This document shows, in pieces, positions 1-12,020 of a stretch of 64,000 bases of DNA. A program made the translations under genes and the position numbers. Each line of letters begins with the position of its first letter. Within the stretch, counting starts at the first letter, position 1. The notes below the pieces were generated by a model. The model was not told where the DNA came from. It made no database searches and worked only from the letters and a program-made list of their open reading frames with translations. The stretch comes from Candidatus Pelagibacter sp. RS40 (lineage in GTDB: Bacteria; Pseudomonadota; Alphaproteobacteria; Pelagibacterales; Pelagibacteraceae): assembly GCF_002101295.1 (NCBI RefSeq), contig NZ_CP020778.1, forward strand, positions 496,001 through 560,000. The letters run 5' to 3'.

Positions 1-26
1 ATAAAGATGATATGGTTAGAATATAA
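1..26 (+). CDS. proB: Glutamate 5-kinase, 3' end only (partial)
   Basis: Only the last codons are in the window. Reading the third frame gives KDDMVRI followed by a TAA stop at 24-26, and that stop overlaps the proA ATG at 26-28 (TAATG). Glutamate 5-kinases often end in a short hydrophobic tail after an Asp-Asp or Asp-Asn pair, and proB directly upstream of proA is the usual proline-operon arrangement. The call rests on seven residues plus position, so it is an inference. Confidence 0.5.
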
Positions 27-1270
27 TGAGTAAATATTTAATAAAATTAGGACAAAATTCAAAAAAAGCACATAAAATTATAGATACTAAAATTAAAAAT
101 AATGTCCTTAAAAGTTTTGTAAAACTAATTTTTAAAAATAAAAATAAAATTCTACTAGAAAATTTAAAAGATATAAGATACGCAAAGAAAAAAGGTCTTA
201 AAAAAAATTTAGTTAATAGATTAGAGCTTAACAATGAGAAACTTAATTCAATAATAGAGGCAATTAAAACTGTTATAAAACTAAAAGATCCAGTCAATTA
301 CGAATTGAGCAAGTGGACAAGACCTAATGGGTTAAAAATTAAAAAAGTAAGCATACCAATTGGAGTTATTGGGGTGATTTATGAGAGCAGACCAAATGTT
401 ACTGCAGATGTATCGACTTTATGTTTCAAATCTGGAAATTGTGTCATTTTAAGAGGGGGATCAGAAGCTTATTTTACCAATAAAATTTTAGCTAACTATT
501 TTCGAACTTGTCTAACTAAACACAAAATAGATAAAAATTTTGTTCAATTTATCGAAAAGAAAGATAGGAAACTTGTGGATTTTATGCTCTCAAAAATGAG
601 TCAATATATCGATGTAGTAATACCCAGGGGAGGTAAAAATTTAGTCAAGAAAGTTCAAGAATTATCAAATGTTGCAGTAATAGGTCATTTGGAAGGTATT
701 TGTCATACTTACATAGATAAAGATGCAAATTTAAGTATGGCAAAAAAAATTGTTAAAAATGCAAAAATGAGAAACACAAGTATTTGTGGCGCCACAGAAA
801 CCCTCTTGATACACAAAAATAAACTAAAAAATATCAACGAAATATTAGAAGACTTAACAAAAAGTGGTTGTAAGATTTATGGTGATAAAACTATAAAAAA
901 AAATTTTTCTGGAAAAACGTTAATAGCAAATAATAAAACTTGGTCTACTGAACATTTATCATCAAAAATATCAGTCAAAGTTGTTCAAAATATTTTAGAA
1001 GCTATTGGACATATAAACAAATATGGGACTATGCATACAGATGCTATTATTACGAATAATAACAGGACAGCAAAATATTTTATTAAAAGTGTAAATAGCT
1101 CTATAGCAATTCAAAATACTTCTACACAATTTGCAGACGGGGGTGAATTTGGATTTGGTGGAGAAGTTGGAATTTCAACAAATAAATTGCCTCCAAGAGG
1201 GCCTGTTGGTCTAAACCAACTTGTAAGTTACAAATACGAAATATATGGTTCAGGCCAAATTAGAAAGTAA
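26..1270 (+). CDS. proA: Gamma-glutamyl phosphate reductase
   Basis: Catalyses the NADPH-dependent reduction of gamma-glutamyl phosphate to glutamate-5-semialdehyde, the second step of proline synthesis in the cytoplasm. The 414-residue protein has the usual family length. Visible family signatures are the ESRPNVT segment near residue 116, the LRGGSEA segment in the nucleotide-binding domain, and the catalytic cysteine (about C254) in NTSICGATETLL. The C-terminal region keeps FADGGEFGFGGEVGIST and the LPPRGPVGL signature. The start codon overlaps the preceding stop by one base (TAATG), which implies translational coupling. The 3' end overlaps the nadD start by 26 bp. Confidence 0.97.
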   Translation: MSKYLIKLGQNSKKAHKIIDTKIKNNVLKSFVKLIFKNKNKILLENLKDIRYAKKKGLKKNLVNRLELNNEKLNSIIEAIKTVIKLKDPVNYELSKWTRPNGLKIKKVSIPIGVIGVIYESRPNVTADVSTLCFKSGNCVILRGGSEAYFTNKILANYFRTCLTKHKIDKNFVQFIEKKDRKLVDFMLSKMSQYIDVVIPRGGKNLVKKVQELSNVAVIGHLEGICHTYIDKDANLSMAKKIVKNAKMRNTSICGATETLLIHKNKLKNINEILEDLTKSGCKIYGDKTIKKNFSGKTLIANNKTWSTEHLSSKISVKVVQNILEAIGHINKYGTMHTDAIITNNNRTAKYFIKSVNSSIAIQNTSTQFADGGEFGFGGEVGISTNKLPPRGPVGLNQLVSYKYEIYGSGQIRK

Positions 1271-1775
1271 AAAAAGAATTGGCATTCTTGGTGGAACATT
1301 TGATCCCGCGCACATCGGACATATTAAAATTAGTAAAGTTGCAAAAAAAATTTTAAAACTTGACAAAATTATATGGGCAATAACAAGCAAGAATCCTTTC
1401 AAAAATGAAAGTTCAATTAATATAAATAAAAGAATAGCATTTGCTAGAAAAATAAATTTAAAGAATAAATTTATAGAAGTTAAGTTTTTTGAAAAAAAAA
1501 TAAAATCTAATAAAACTATTCATTTAATTAAATTTTTAAAAAAAAAATCCAATGAATTATATTTTATTATTGGTGCAGATAACTTGATTAATCTTCATAA
1601 GTGGAAAAGTTACAAAGAAATTTTAAAGATATGTAAAATAATAGTTTTTGATAGAGATGGTTATAAAACCAAAGCCATTAAATCCCCCGTTTATAAAAAA
1701 TATAACAGGAAAAGCGTTGAATTTATTAAATTTAATAAAGTCAAAATTTCATCTTCTCAATTAAGAAAAATTTGA
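1245..1775 (+). CDS. nadD: Nicotinate-nucleotide adenylyltransferase, short C-terminus
   Basis: Transfers AMP from ATP to nicotinate mononucleotide, giving deamido-NAD. The nucleotidyltransferase fold is shown by GGTFDPAHIGH near residues 16-26 (the HxGH-type active site) and by the C-terminal ISSSQLRKI, which matches the ISxTxxR ATP-binding motif. The 176-residue protein stops two residues after the motif Arg, where relatives such as E. coli NadD (about 213 residues) continue with roughly 20 or more residues. The ATG at 1245 lies inside proA; it was chosen because it leaves the usual short lead before the GGTFDP motif. The proBA-nadD-rsfS order is common in alphaproteobacteria. Confidence 0.92.
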   Translation: MVQAKLESKKRIGILGGTFDPAHIGHIKISKVAKKILKLDKIIWAITSKNPFKNESSININKRIAFARKINLKNKFIEVKFFEKKIKSNKTIHLIKFLKKKSNELYFIIGADNLINLHKWKSYKEILKICKIIVFDRDGYKTKAIKSPVYKKYNRKSVEFIKFNKVKISSSQLRKI

Positions 1776-1792
1776 TACTCTAAATTTAATTA

Positions 1793-2143
1793 ATGGATAA
1801 AATCTCCAGTCTAAAAAAAGAAATAATTGATACACTAGATTTTAATAAAGCAACAGATATAGTTTCCATTGACCTTGAGGGTAAATCATCAATGGCTGAT
1901 TATATGATTATAGCTAGTGGAACTTCATCGAGACATATTCAAGCTTTATCAGAGCAGGTTTTTGAAAAATTTAAGAAAAGTGGAATTCAAAATTGTAAAA
2001 TTGAAGGTAAAGAAAGTAATGATTGGAAGTTAGTTGATGGAATTGATTTAATTGTTCATATTTTTAATCCTGAAAAAAGAAAATTTTATGAATTAGAAAA
2101 AATGTGGTCTGAATTAATACCCAAAGAGAAATTAATTATATGA
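1793..2143 (+). CDS. rsfS: Ribosome silencing factor RsfS
   Basis: RsfS (Iojap/DUF143 family) binds ribosomal protein L14 and blocks subunit joining when nutrients are short. The 116-residue protein has the family pattern: an N-terminal helix, the DIVSIDLEGKSSMADYMIIASG segment starting near residue 22 (given here only by its key D-x-S-x-D and SSMADYMI parts), then KIEGKESNDWKLVDGIDLIVHIF-type sequence around residues 65-87. Its position after nadD is conserved in many bacteria. The stop overlaps the ctpA start (ATGA). The rlmH gene often found between rsfS and the peptidase gene is not present here. Confidence 0.93.
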   Translation: MDKISSLKKEIIDTLDFNKATDIVSIDLEGKSSMADYMIIASGTSSRHIQALSEQVFEKFKKSGIQNCKIEGKESNDWKLVDGIDLIVHIFNPEKRKFYELEKMWSELIPKEKLII

Positions 2144-3282
2144 GATTTAAAATTAAAAATTTACTAATAATTATTTTAATTTGTAGTTTTTCAACAATTT
2201 CAAAATCTGCAAATGAAGATGATATTTATAAAAAAATAGATCTATTCAGTGAAGTACTAGATAAAATTAATAAAGAATATGTAGAGGATGTAAATCAAGG
2301 TGATGCAATGGATGCAGCTATAAATGGTGTATTACAATCTCTAGATCCTTATTCGGCATATATGTCTCCAGACTCATTTGAAAATATGCAAACCGAAACA
2401 AGTGGAGAATTTGGAGGTTTGGGTATCGAAGTAGGTATGGAGGCAGGTGTAGTAAAAGTGATTTCACCAATAGACAATTCCCCAGCTTCTAAAGTTGGGA
2501 TTAAAGCAGGCGATTACATTGTAAAAATCAATGATATACAAGTTCAAGGCAAATCTTTAACGGAGGCTGTAGATTTAATGAGAGGTCCTGTTGGAACTGA
2601 TATAGAAATAACTGTTAGACGAGTTGGTGAGAAAAAGGCACTAACATTTGTTATTACAAGAGACATTATAAAAGTAGCTTCTGTTAAATCTGAAATCATT
2701 GATGATAAAACGGGATATATTAGGCTTACATCTTTCAATGAAAATAGCAGTGATCAGATAGAGGATAAAATAAAAGAGTTTAAAAAAAATGGAAAAGTTA
2801 AAAATTATATTTTAGATCTAAGAAATAATCCGGGTGGATTACTTTCTCAAGCTATAAAAATCTCCGATTTCTTTCTTGAAAATGGGGAAATAGTTTCAAC
2901 CAAAAGTAAAAGAAAATTCGAAAATAGAAAATGGTTTGCAAAGAGAGGGGACGTTTTAAATGGAGAAACTATGATTGTGCTTATCAACTACGGCTCTGCA
3001 TCCGCATCTGAAATAGTTGCAGGCGCACTTCAAGATCATAAAAGAGCAGTATTAGTGGGTGAAAGCACATATGGCAAGGGATCTGTTCAATCTATTATTC
3101 CTTTGAAAAATGATGGAGCAATAAGGCTTACTGTTTCAAAATATTATTTACCATCTGGAAAATCAATTTCTCAAGTAGGTGTTACACCTGATATTGAAAT
3201 TGCAGAAGGGTCAGATGATTTTAGAATAAATACTGACACCGACAACCAACTCGATTACGCGTTAAAATTACTTAACGGTTAA
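2140..3282 (+). CDS. ctpA: S41-family C-terminal processing peptidase
   Basis: A periplasmic serine peptidase of the tail-specific protease family that processes or degrades secreted proteins. An N-terminal hydrophobic signal (about residues 6-22, LLIIILICSFSTIS) directs export. A PDZ domain spans about residues 90-165 (GGLGIEVG; PVGTDIEITVRR). The S41 catalytic core follows, with LDLRNNPGG near residue 226, the serine in the GSASASE motif near residues 285-291, and the partner lysine in YGKGSVQS (about K313). At 380 residues it is a compact CtpA. Translation overlaps rsfS by 4 bp, and rppH starts 1 bp after the stop. Confidence 0.95.
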   Translation: MRFKIKNLLIIILICSFSTISKSANEDDIYKKIDLFSEVLDKINKEYVEDVNQGDAMDAAINGVLQSLDPYSAYMSPDSFENMQTETSGEFGGLGIEVGMEAGVVKVISPIDNSPASKVGIKAGDYIVKINDIQVQGKSLTEAVDLMRGPVGTDIEITVRRVGEKKALTFVITRDIIKVASVKSEIIDDKTGYIRLTSFNENSSDQIEDKIKEFKKNGKVKNYILDLRNNPGGLLSQAIKISDFFLENGEIVSTKSKRKFENRKWFAKRGDVLNGETMIVLINYGSASASEIVAGALQDHKRAVLVGESTYGKGSVQSIIPLKNDGAIRLTVSKYYLPSGKSISQVGVTPDIEIAEGSDDFRINTDTDNQLDYALKLLNG

Positions 3283-3283
3283 A

Positions 3284-3760
3284 ATGCAAGAAAAATTTAA
3301 AAAGTTGCCACTTAGAAGTGGAGTGGGAATAGTAGTATTAAATAAAGAGAATAAAGTTTTTTTAGCAAAAAGAATTGATAATCCAAAAAATTTTTGGCAA
3401 ATGCCTCAGGGTGGTATCGACAAAGGTGAAGATAATCTAAAAGCAGCTTTAAGAGAACTAGAAGAAGAGACAAGTATTAAATCTGTGAAATTAATTAAAG
3501 AAATAGATGGTTTTACAACCTATTATTTACCTGAGAATTTGCTCGGAATAATTTGGAAGGGCAAATATAAAGGTCAAAGACAAAAATGGTTTATTGTAAA
3601 ATTTATTGGAAATGATGAAGAAATAAATATTAAAACAAAATATCCTGAATTTTTAGATTGGAAATGGGAAGAATTAAGTAAGATTACTGATACAGTTGTA
3701 GATTTTAAACTTCATGTTTATCAAGAAATACAGAAAGAAGTTGAAAAGGTTATTAATTAA
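3284..3760 (+). CDS. rppH: RNA pyrophosphohydrolase (Nudix)
   Basis: Removes pyrophosphate from 5'-triphosphate RNA ends and so starts mRNA decay. The 158-residue protein begins with LPLRSGVGIVVLNKENKVF and carries the full Nudix box G-x5-E-x7-REL-x-EE at about residues 43-65, with Thr in place of the usual Gly after the EE pair. The downstream WQMPQGGID and KGQRQKWF segments are typical of RppH/YgdP rather than a general Nudix enzyme. It is the last gene of the plus-strand operon. Its 3' end overlaps the convergent atpC by 8 bp, leaving no room for a separate terminator. Confidence 0.93.
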   Translation: MQEKFKKLPLRSGVGIVVLNKENKVFLAKRIDNPKNFWQMPQGGIDKGEDNLKAALRELEEETSIKSVKLIKEIDGFTTYYLPENLLGIIWKGKYKGQRQKWFIVKFIGNDEEINIKTKYPEFLDWKWEELSKITDTVVDFKLHVYQEIQKEVEKVIN

Positions 3761-4150
3761 TACTTATAGATTTTAAAATTTCGACTTTATGATTTAACAA
3801 AAATCTTTTTTGATCATTTAAATCATCTTTATTTAACTCTTTTTCGGCTTCTTGGATTTCATCTGAAACATGTTTTTTATTCGCATTTTTAATGTCAAAA
3901 ATTGAGCTTGTTAAAATAGATAAAGTATTATCTTTAAATTCAACAATACCGTCTTCAACATAAAAATTATGTTCCTCAGAGCTAGAAATAACTTTTATGA
4001 TACCAGGCTTTAAAAATGAGATAATTGGTATATGGTCCTTTAAAATTCCCATTTCACCCTCATAAGCAGGAACAACTACTTCTGAAACATTTTCTTTTGA
4101 AAGAAAAGATTTTTCAGGATTAACAATATCAATCTTAAAACCTTCACTCA

Positions 4151-4151
<1 letters not shown>
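3753..4151 (-). CDS. atpC: F1 ATP synthase epsilon subunit
   Basis: Rotor-stalk subunit that couples gamma rotation to the catalytic hexamer and can inhibit hydrolysis. The 132-residue protein has the N-terminal beta-sandwich with VVPAYEGEMGILKDHIPIIS at about residues 26-45, a signature of this subunit. A C-terminal helical hairpin rich in Lys and Glu (about 90-130) is retained. It is the last gene of atpHAGDC, and its ATG overlaps the atpD stop by one base. The genes for the membrane sector (atpB, E, F) are not in this window. Confidence 0.95.
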
Positions 4152-6447
<2,296 letters not shown>

Positions 6448-6450
6448 TTT

Positions 6451-7986
6451 TTATGAGTTAAAAGTTTTTTTTAAATCCGAGATTAATTCTGTTAATACTT
6501 TTTCATTATCTTCATCAAGTTTTCCTGAAGAATTAATAGAATCAATTATTTCAGGTTTTTCAGATCTACATTTTTCAATAATTTTAGTCTCAAATGTTGC
6601 AATATCTTTTTGTTCAATTTCATCTAAATGTCCTTTTACACCACAAAATACTGATATAACCTGCTCAGCAACTGTCATGGGTGAATACTGCTTCTGTTTT
6701 AAAAGTTCGGTTAGTTTTGAACCTCTATTCAAAAGTTTTTGAGTAGCGGCATCTAAATCAGAACCAAACTGTGCAAAAGCTGCCATCTCTCTGTATTGAG
6801 CCAGCTCTAGTTTCATTGATCCAGAAACCTTTTTCATTGCTTTAGTTTGAGCAGAAGACCCTACTCTTGAAACTGACAGACCAACGTTTATTGCGGGTCT
6901 AATTCCTTGATTGAATAGTTCTGTTTCAAGAAAAATTTGCCCATCTGTAATTGAAATTACATTTGTTGGAATAAAAGCAGATACGTCTCCACCCTGAGTT
7001 TCAATTATTGGCAGTGCTGTCAATGATCCGCCACCATGATCATCTCCTAGTTTTGCGGCTCTCTCTAATAATCTACTATGTAAATAAAATACATCACCTG
7101 GGTAAGCTTCTCTTCCTGGAGGTCTTCTTAACAACAGAGACATTTGTCTATATGCAACTGCTTGTTTTGATAAGTCATCATAAATAATTAATGCGTGCAT
7201 TCCATTATCTCTAAAGTATTCTCCCATTGCACATCCTGTATATGGTGCCAGAAATTGAAGAGGGGCAGCATCAGAAGCGGTTGCAGCAACAATAGTTGTA
7301 TACTCCATTGCTCCAGCTTCCTCTAAAGTCTTTTCAATTTGTCTTACAGTTGATCTTTTTTGACCAATGGCAACGTAAATACAATAAAGTTTTTGTTTTT
7401 CATCGCCAGACTCATTAATTTTTTTTTGGTTGATAATTGCATCAATTGCGACCGCTGTTTTTCCAGTTTGTCTGTCCCCAATTATTAATTCTCTTTGACC
7501 TCTTCCAATTGGAACCAAACTGTCAATTGATTTTAAACCTGTTTGCATAGGTTCACTAACAGATTTTCTTGGAATAATTCCAGGCGCTTTTACCTCAACC
7601 CTGCTTTTCTTAATACCTTTATCTAGAGCACCTTTGCCATCTATCGGATTTCCTAAACCGTCAACGACTCTTCCCAGAAGTTCTTTTCCAACTGGAGTAT
7701 CAACAATAGCTCCTGTTCTTTTAACTGTATCGCCTTCTTTAACGGCTCTATCATCACCAAAAATTACAACACCCACATTTTCGCTTTCAAGGTTTAGTGC
7801 CATACCTTTTGATCCATCTGAAAACTCAACCATTTCTCCAGCTTGAACATTATCTAGACCGTAAATTCTTGCAATACCATCGCCTACAGATAATACTTGT
7901 CCAACTTCAGAAACTTCGGCTTTGTCTCCAAATTGTTTAATTTGTTCTTTTAAAATCTTAGTTACTTCTGAAGGATTTATTTCCAT
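6451..7986 (-). CDS. atpA: F1 ATP synthase alpha subunit
   Basis: Non-catalytic nucleotide-binding subunit of the F1 hexamer. The 511-residue protein starts with [16 protein letters not shown], the usual alpha N-terminus. It carries the P-loop GDRQTGKT near residue 170, [16 protein letters not shown], and [17 protein letters not shown] (the ATPase alpha/beta signature) near residue 365. The next gene upstream in the operon is atpH, directly adjacent at 7987. Confidence 0.98.
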   Translation of the reverse strand: MEINPSEVTKILKEQIKQFGDKAEVSEVGQVLSVGDGIARIYGLDNVQAGEMVEFSDGSKGMALNLESENVGVVIFGDDRAVKEGDTVKRTGAIVDTPVGKELLGRVVDGLGNPIDGKGALDKGIKKSRVEVKAPGIIPRKSVSEPMQTGLKSIDSLVPIGRGQRELIIGDRQTGKTAVAIDAIINQKKINESGDEKQKLYCIYVAIGQKRSTVRQIEKTLEEAGAMEYTTIVAATASDAAPLQFLAPYTGCAMGEYFRDNGMHALIIYDDLSKQAVAYRQMSLLLRRPPGREAYPGDVFYLHSRLLERAAKLGDDHGGGSLTALPIIETQGGDVSAFIPTNVISITDGQIFLETELFNQGIRPAINVGLSVSRVGSSAQTKAMKKVSGSMKLELAQYREMAAFAQFGSDLDAATQKLLNRGSKLTELLKQKQYSPMTVAEQVISVFCGVKGHLDEIEQKDIATFETKIIEKCRSEKPEIIDSINSSGKLDEDNEKVLTELISDLKKTFNS

Positions 7987-8520
7987 TTATGCCTCTATCA
8001 TTTGCTTTTGTATTTGATGTAATTTATTTTTAATGGAGGTATCAACCATAGTGCTACCTACTTTAATAACCAATCCACCAATTAAACTTGGATCATGTTT
8101 ATAGTTTAATTTTATATTTGAGCCAAAATTTTCAGCTAATTCGTTTTTAACTTTGTCTATATCATTTTTATTTAACTCTTTAGCAGCTAAAAGTTCTGCT
8201 TTAATTTCTCCTCTTGATCTAGAACATACGTCTAGATAATCGTTAAATATTTTTTCAACGTAAAAGAATCTTCTCTTTTTTATTAAAAAACTAATAAATC
8301 TTTTTAACAATCCATTAAAATTATTTTGGTTTGCAATCTCATCCATTATCTTAATTAGATCATCACTTTTTGTAGTTGGATTTTTAATCAAATCTCTAAA
8401 ATCCGAACTTGTTTTGATTAATTTCAATAAAGCTGATGTTTGCTCTTCTACTTCTAAAAGAACATAGTTTTCAGATGCTAACTCAAACAAAGCTTGAGAG
8501 TAGCTATTATTTGATGTCAC
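7987..8520 (-). CDS. atpH: F1 ATP synthase delta subunit
   Basis: Peripheral-stalk subunit (OSCP type) joining F1 to subunit b. The frame stays open to an ATG at 8592, but that would add 24 basic residues before the family start. I chose the GTG at 8518-8520, which gives MTSNNSYSQALFELASEN, matching the usual YAxALFELA opening and a 177-residue product. Neither start has a clear ribosome-binding site, so the longer form remains possible. The C-terminus contains DPSLIGGLVIKVGSTMVDTS, the conserved delta/OSCP signature. It is the first of the five F1 genes and lies 126 bp from the priA stop with this start. Confidence 0.9.
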   Translation of the reverse strand: MTSNNSYSQALFELASENYVLLEVEEQTSALLKLIKTSSDFRDLIKNPTTKSDDLIKIMDEIANQNNFNGLLKRFISFLIKKRRFFYVEKIFNDYLDVCSRSRGEIKAELLAAKELNKNDIDKVKNELAENFGSNIKLNYKHDPSLIGGLVIKVGSTMVDTSIKNKLHQIQKQMIEA

Positions 8521-8646
8521 TGAAGTATTAATTTTAGTCAATTTAGTTCTCAAATATGAAGATGTTTTATAAAAATTTCGCTTAATTAACACACCAATAA
8601 TCAGTCTTCAAGACTCAGATTTTAAAAAATGTCTGTATTTAGTGGA

Positions 8647-10602
8647 CTAATTGAAGCTTACCGGGTCAACATCAACTATTAGTTTCATTCCTTTGGAAAA
8701 TTTAATTTCTTTTAAGATCATTTTGAGTTTTTTTTGAATGTTGCTGTTTTTCTTCGCTCTTATTAAGAGCCTGCTTCTAAACTTTCTCTTAATTCTAAAC
8801 ACAGGCGCATTAACAGGACCAAGAATTTTTTCACTAATTTTACTGACAAGTTTATTCTTAAATTTTAAAGCTTCATCATATAATAATTTTTCATCTTCTG
8901 AGGTTAAAATTAATGAGACAAATCTTTCAAAAGGTGGGAGGTTGTTTTGTTTACGAAGTTCTAATTCATGATCTAAAAACTTAAATGGATCTTGATGAGT
9001 TATTTGATCAATTACTTCAGTTTTTATATTTAAGGTTTGAAAATAAATATTTGCAGGCTTGCCTGCTCGACCTGCTCGACCAGAAAGTTGATGATATAAT
9101 TGTAAATTTTTCTCTGCACTTCTTAGATCGTGTCCTTGTGAAGTCAAATCAATATCTAATACAATAATACAATTTAGATTAGGAAAGTGGAAACCTTTTG
9201 AAATTAATTGGGTCCCTATAAGTATGTTAATTTCTCCAGAAATAATTTTATCTAAAATTTTTTTTCCTGAAGCTTTATTCATTGTATCACTTGAAAAAAT
9301 ATTTATTTTTTTGTTTGGAAATAATATTTCTACCTCCTCGGCAATTTTTTCAACACCTGGTCCACTAAAAATAAATTCACAGTTATCTTGTTTTTTACAT
9401 TTTCTATTCAAGTTAGAACTGTAACCACAATAATGACAGAGAAGTTTTTTATTATTTTTATGATAAACAAGATTGATTGAACAATTTGGACATGAAAATA
9501 CATTCAAACATTTTTTACATAAAACATACGGAGCAAAACCTCTTCTATTAATAAAGAAAAGTATTTGATCACCTTTTAGAAGATGTTCATTTACTTTTTC
9601 TAAAGTTTTCGATGAAATAAATGACTTTTTTGCAAGTTTGTATTGGTTGAGATCTATAATATGATGATTGGGTAATTTTGCATCCTTATATCTTCTTTTC
9701 AACCTTGAATGATAATATTTTTCATTTTTAACATTTGCATAAGTTTCTATAGATGGAACAGCTGTTACTAAATTAATAGGTATATTTTCATTACTGGCAC
9801 GAGCAATCGCCATATCTCTTGCATTATAAATTACACCCTCATCTTGTTTATAAGATTGATCATGTTCTTCATCCACGGTAATTAATCCCAAGTTTTTAAA
9901 AGGTAAAAATAAGGATGATCTTGCACCAATAACCACTTTAATTTCACCCGACGCTAATCCACTCCAAATAATTTTTTTCATTTTTGGAGTTATTTTTGAG
10001 TGCCAAATAGCTGCCTCAAAACCAAAAAAATTCTTAAATTTCTTTTCAAATTCTCCCGTGAGACCAATTTCTGGTAATAAAATTAAAGATTGTTTTCCCT
10101 GATCAAGAATTTTTTTTATTGAATTAAAGTAAACAATTGTCTTCCCTGAGCCAGTTGTGCCTTGTAGTAAGTGTACTCTAAATTTGTCATCTTTTTTTAT
10201 TATTTCTTTGTAGGCTTTTATTTGCTCATTAGATAAATTAAATTGGTGTTTGCCGAACTTTTTAGAATATTTTTGATACTCTTCTTTTTTTTGCATTTCT
10301 ATAGCTTTTCCACTGAGAAAGTGAAGCCTGAGCGTCATACCAAGTGGAATAAGGTTATAATATGAAAACCAATTTAAAAAATTTATGGTTTGTTTTTTTA
10401 AGGATAGAATATTTAATTTTTCTTTAATTGATTTAATTTTAAAGTTTTTATTATTATTTTCCTCAAATTTATCCCATACAACACCTGTTATCGTTTTTGA
10501 GCCAAAAGGTACATTTACATAGTCACCAATATTTAATTTGCTTTCACTTTCATAAGTAAATGGATAATCAAAAATATTAGGTAATAAAATCGGATATTTC
10601 AT
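8647..10602 (-). CDS. priA: Primosomal protein N', replication restart helicase
   Basis: Superfamily 2 helicase that reloads the replisome at collapsed forks. The frame runs open to 10701 inside lpd, but the natural start is MKYPILLPN at 10602, giving 651 residues, shorter than the 732 of E. coli. After the N-terminal 3'-DNA-binding region come the Walker A motif LLQGTTGSGKT, DEEHDQSYKQ (motif II), and a zinc-binding block of paired cysteines (CKKC, CPNC, CHYC, CEF) typical of PriA. Helicase motifs V and VI follow as GTQLISKGFHFPN and LSGRAGRAGKP. It follows lpd by 20 bp. Confidence 0.95.
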   Translation of the reverse strand: MKYPILLPNIFDYPFTYESESKLNIGDYVNVPFGSKTITGVVWDKFEENNNKNFKIKSIKEKLNILSLKKQTINFLNWFSYYNLIPLGMTLRLHFLSGKAIEMQKKEEYQKYSKKFGKHQFNLSNEQIKAYKEIIKKDDKFRVHLLQGTTGSGKTIVYFNSIKKILDQGKQSLILLPEIGLTGEFEKKFKNFFGFEAAIWHSKITPKMKKIIWSGLASGEIKVVIGARSSLFLPFKNLGLITVDEEHDQSYKQDEGVIYNARDMAIARASNENIPINLVTAVPSIETYANVKNEKYYHSRLKRRYKDAKLPNHHIIDLNQYKLAKKSFISSKTLEKVNEHLLKGDQILFFINRRGFAPYVLCKKCLNVFSCPNCSINLVYHKNNKKLLCHYCGYSSNLNRKCKKQDNCEFIFSGPGVEKIAEEVEILFPNKKINIFSSDTMNKASGKKILDKIISGEINILIGTQLISKGFHFPNLNCIIVLDIDLTSQGHDLRSAEKNLQLYHQLSGRAGRAGKPANIYFQTLNIKTEVIDQITHQDPFKFLDHELELRKQNNLPPFERFVSLILTSEDEKLLYDEALKFKNKLVSKISEKILGPVNAPVFRIKRKFRSRLLIRAKKNSNIQKKLKMILKEIKFSKGMKLIVDVDPVSFN

Positions 10603-10622
10603 AATTGATATTATGAAATATA

Positions 10623-12020
10623 TTAAGAGTGAATCTGTCTTTTTTCTACAGATAAAGCCGCTTCTTTTATTGCCTCTGAAAATGTTGGGTGCGCATGGCA
10701 AGTTCTCGCTATGTCCTCTGAACTTGCACCAAACTCCATTGCAATAGCCATTTCAGCAATCATTTCTCCAGCGTGTGGGCCTATAATATGTACTCCTAAA
10801 ACTTTATCAGAAGTTGCATCAGCAAGAATTTTAACAAAACCTTCAGGCTCATCTATTGCTTTTGCTCTTGAATTTGCCATAAAAGGAAATTTTCCAACTT
10901 TAAAATTAATTTTTTTTTCATTTAATTGTTCCTCAGTTTTTCCTACTGAAGCAACTTCTGGAGAGGTATAAATTACACCAGGTATAATCTCGTAATTTAC
11001 ATGTCCTGATTGACCAGCAATAAATTCTGCAACTGCAATTCCTTCCTCTTCTGCTTTGTGAGCTAACATAGGACCATCAATAACATCACCAATAGCAAAT
11101 ATGTTTTTAATATTTGTTTCAAAATTTTTATCTACTTTTACCTTTCCTTTTTCGTCAGTTTTAACTCCCACATTTTCTAATTTTAAACCGGTCGTGTATG
11201 GTCGTCTTCCAACTGAAATAAGGACAACATCAGCTTCTATATTTTTTTTCTTATTTTCTTTATCAATTACTTCAAGGATAACTCCATTTTCATTTTTTGT
11301 AATTTTTTCAACCTTGGTATTTAATTTAAATTTTATTCCTTGTTTTTTAAGTATCTTCATGAATTCAGTTGATATCTCACGGTCCATACCAGGTGTAATA
11401 TGATCTAGAAATTCAACAACTTCTACTTCTGTTCCAAGTCTTGACCAAACTGAACCCATTTCCAAACCAATATATCCTCCACCAACTACAACCATTTTTT
11501 TTGGTAATTTTTCCAAGGATAATGCTCCAGTAGACGAGATTATTTTTTCCTCATCAAATTCCATTCCAGGTATTGATACAGGCTCTGAACCAGTACTAAT
11601 TATTGCTTTTTCAGTCTCAATAACTGTTTCTTCTCCATCCTCAGAAACTACTATTTCATTTGAGCTCTTAAATGATCCTTTGCCTTTGAAATAAGAAACC
11701 TTATTTTTTTTGAACAAAAATTCTATTCCCTTTGTTAAAACAGTTACAGCCTTTTCTTTATTTTTCATCATCTTTCCAAGGTTCAATTTAATTTCACCAA
11801 TTTCGATACCAATCTTTTCAAAATTTTTTGCCTTGTGAAAATTTTCAGATAAGTTCAATAAGCTTTTTGATGGAATACACCCTACATTTAAGCAGGTTCC
11901 ACCAAGCGATCCTCTGGATTCAATGCATGCAGTTTTTAGACCTAGTTGTGATAATCTTATTGCACAGACATACCCACCAGGGCCACCACCAATTACTGTT
12001 ACATCAAATTTTTCTGACAT
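10623..12020 (-). CDS. lpd: Dihydrolipoyl dehydrogenase (E3)
   Basis: Flavoprotein that reoxidises dihydrolipoamide with NAD. The 465-residue protein begins with the FAD-binding VIGGGPGGYVCAIR (residues 10-23), followed by the redox-active disulfide GGTCLNVGCIPSK (about 41-53). The NAD-binding site is VVVGGGYIGLEMGS near residue 178. The second FAD motif is IFAIGDVIDGPMLAHKA, and the C-terminal CHAHPTFSEAIKEAA carries the catalytic His-Glu pair. It lies directly after sucB, so it most likely serves as E3 of the 2-oxoglutarate dehydrogenase complex. Confidence 0.97.
   Translation of the reverse strand: MSEKFDVTVIGGGPGGYVCAIRLSQLGLKTACIESRGSLGGTCLNVGCIPSKSLLNLSENFHKAKNFEKIGIEIGEIKLNLGKMMKNKEKAVTVLTKGIEFLFKKNKVSYFKGKGSFKSSNEIVVSEDGEETVIETEKAIISTGSEPVSIPGMEFDEEKIISSTGALSLEKLPKKMVVVGGGYIGLEMGSVWSRLGTEVEVVEFLDHITPGMDREISTEFMKILKKQGIKFKLNTKVEKITKNENGVILEVIDKENKKKNIEADVVLISVGRRPYTTGLKLENVGVKTDEKGKVKVDKNFETNIKNIFAIGDVIDGPMLAHKAEEEGIAVAEFIAGQSGHVNYEIIPGVIYTSPEVASVGKTEEQLNEKKINFKVGKFPFMANSRAKAIDEPEGFVKILADATSDKVLGVHIIGPHAGEMIAEMAIAMEFGASSEDIARTCHAHPTFSEAIKEAALSVEKRQIHS

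Noticed and set aside
8593-8646. Small hairpin (AGTCTT/AAGACT) between priA and atpH as a terminator
   Set aside because: The arms are separated by too few bases for a stable loop and no T-run follows in the direction of transcription.
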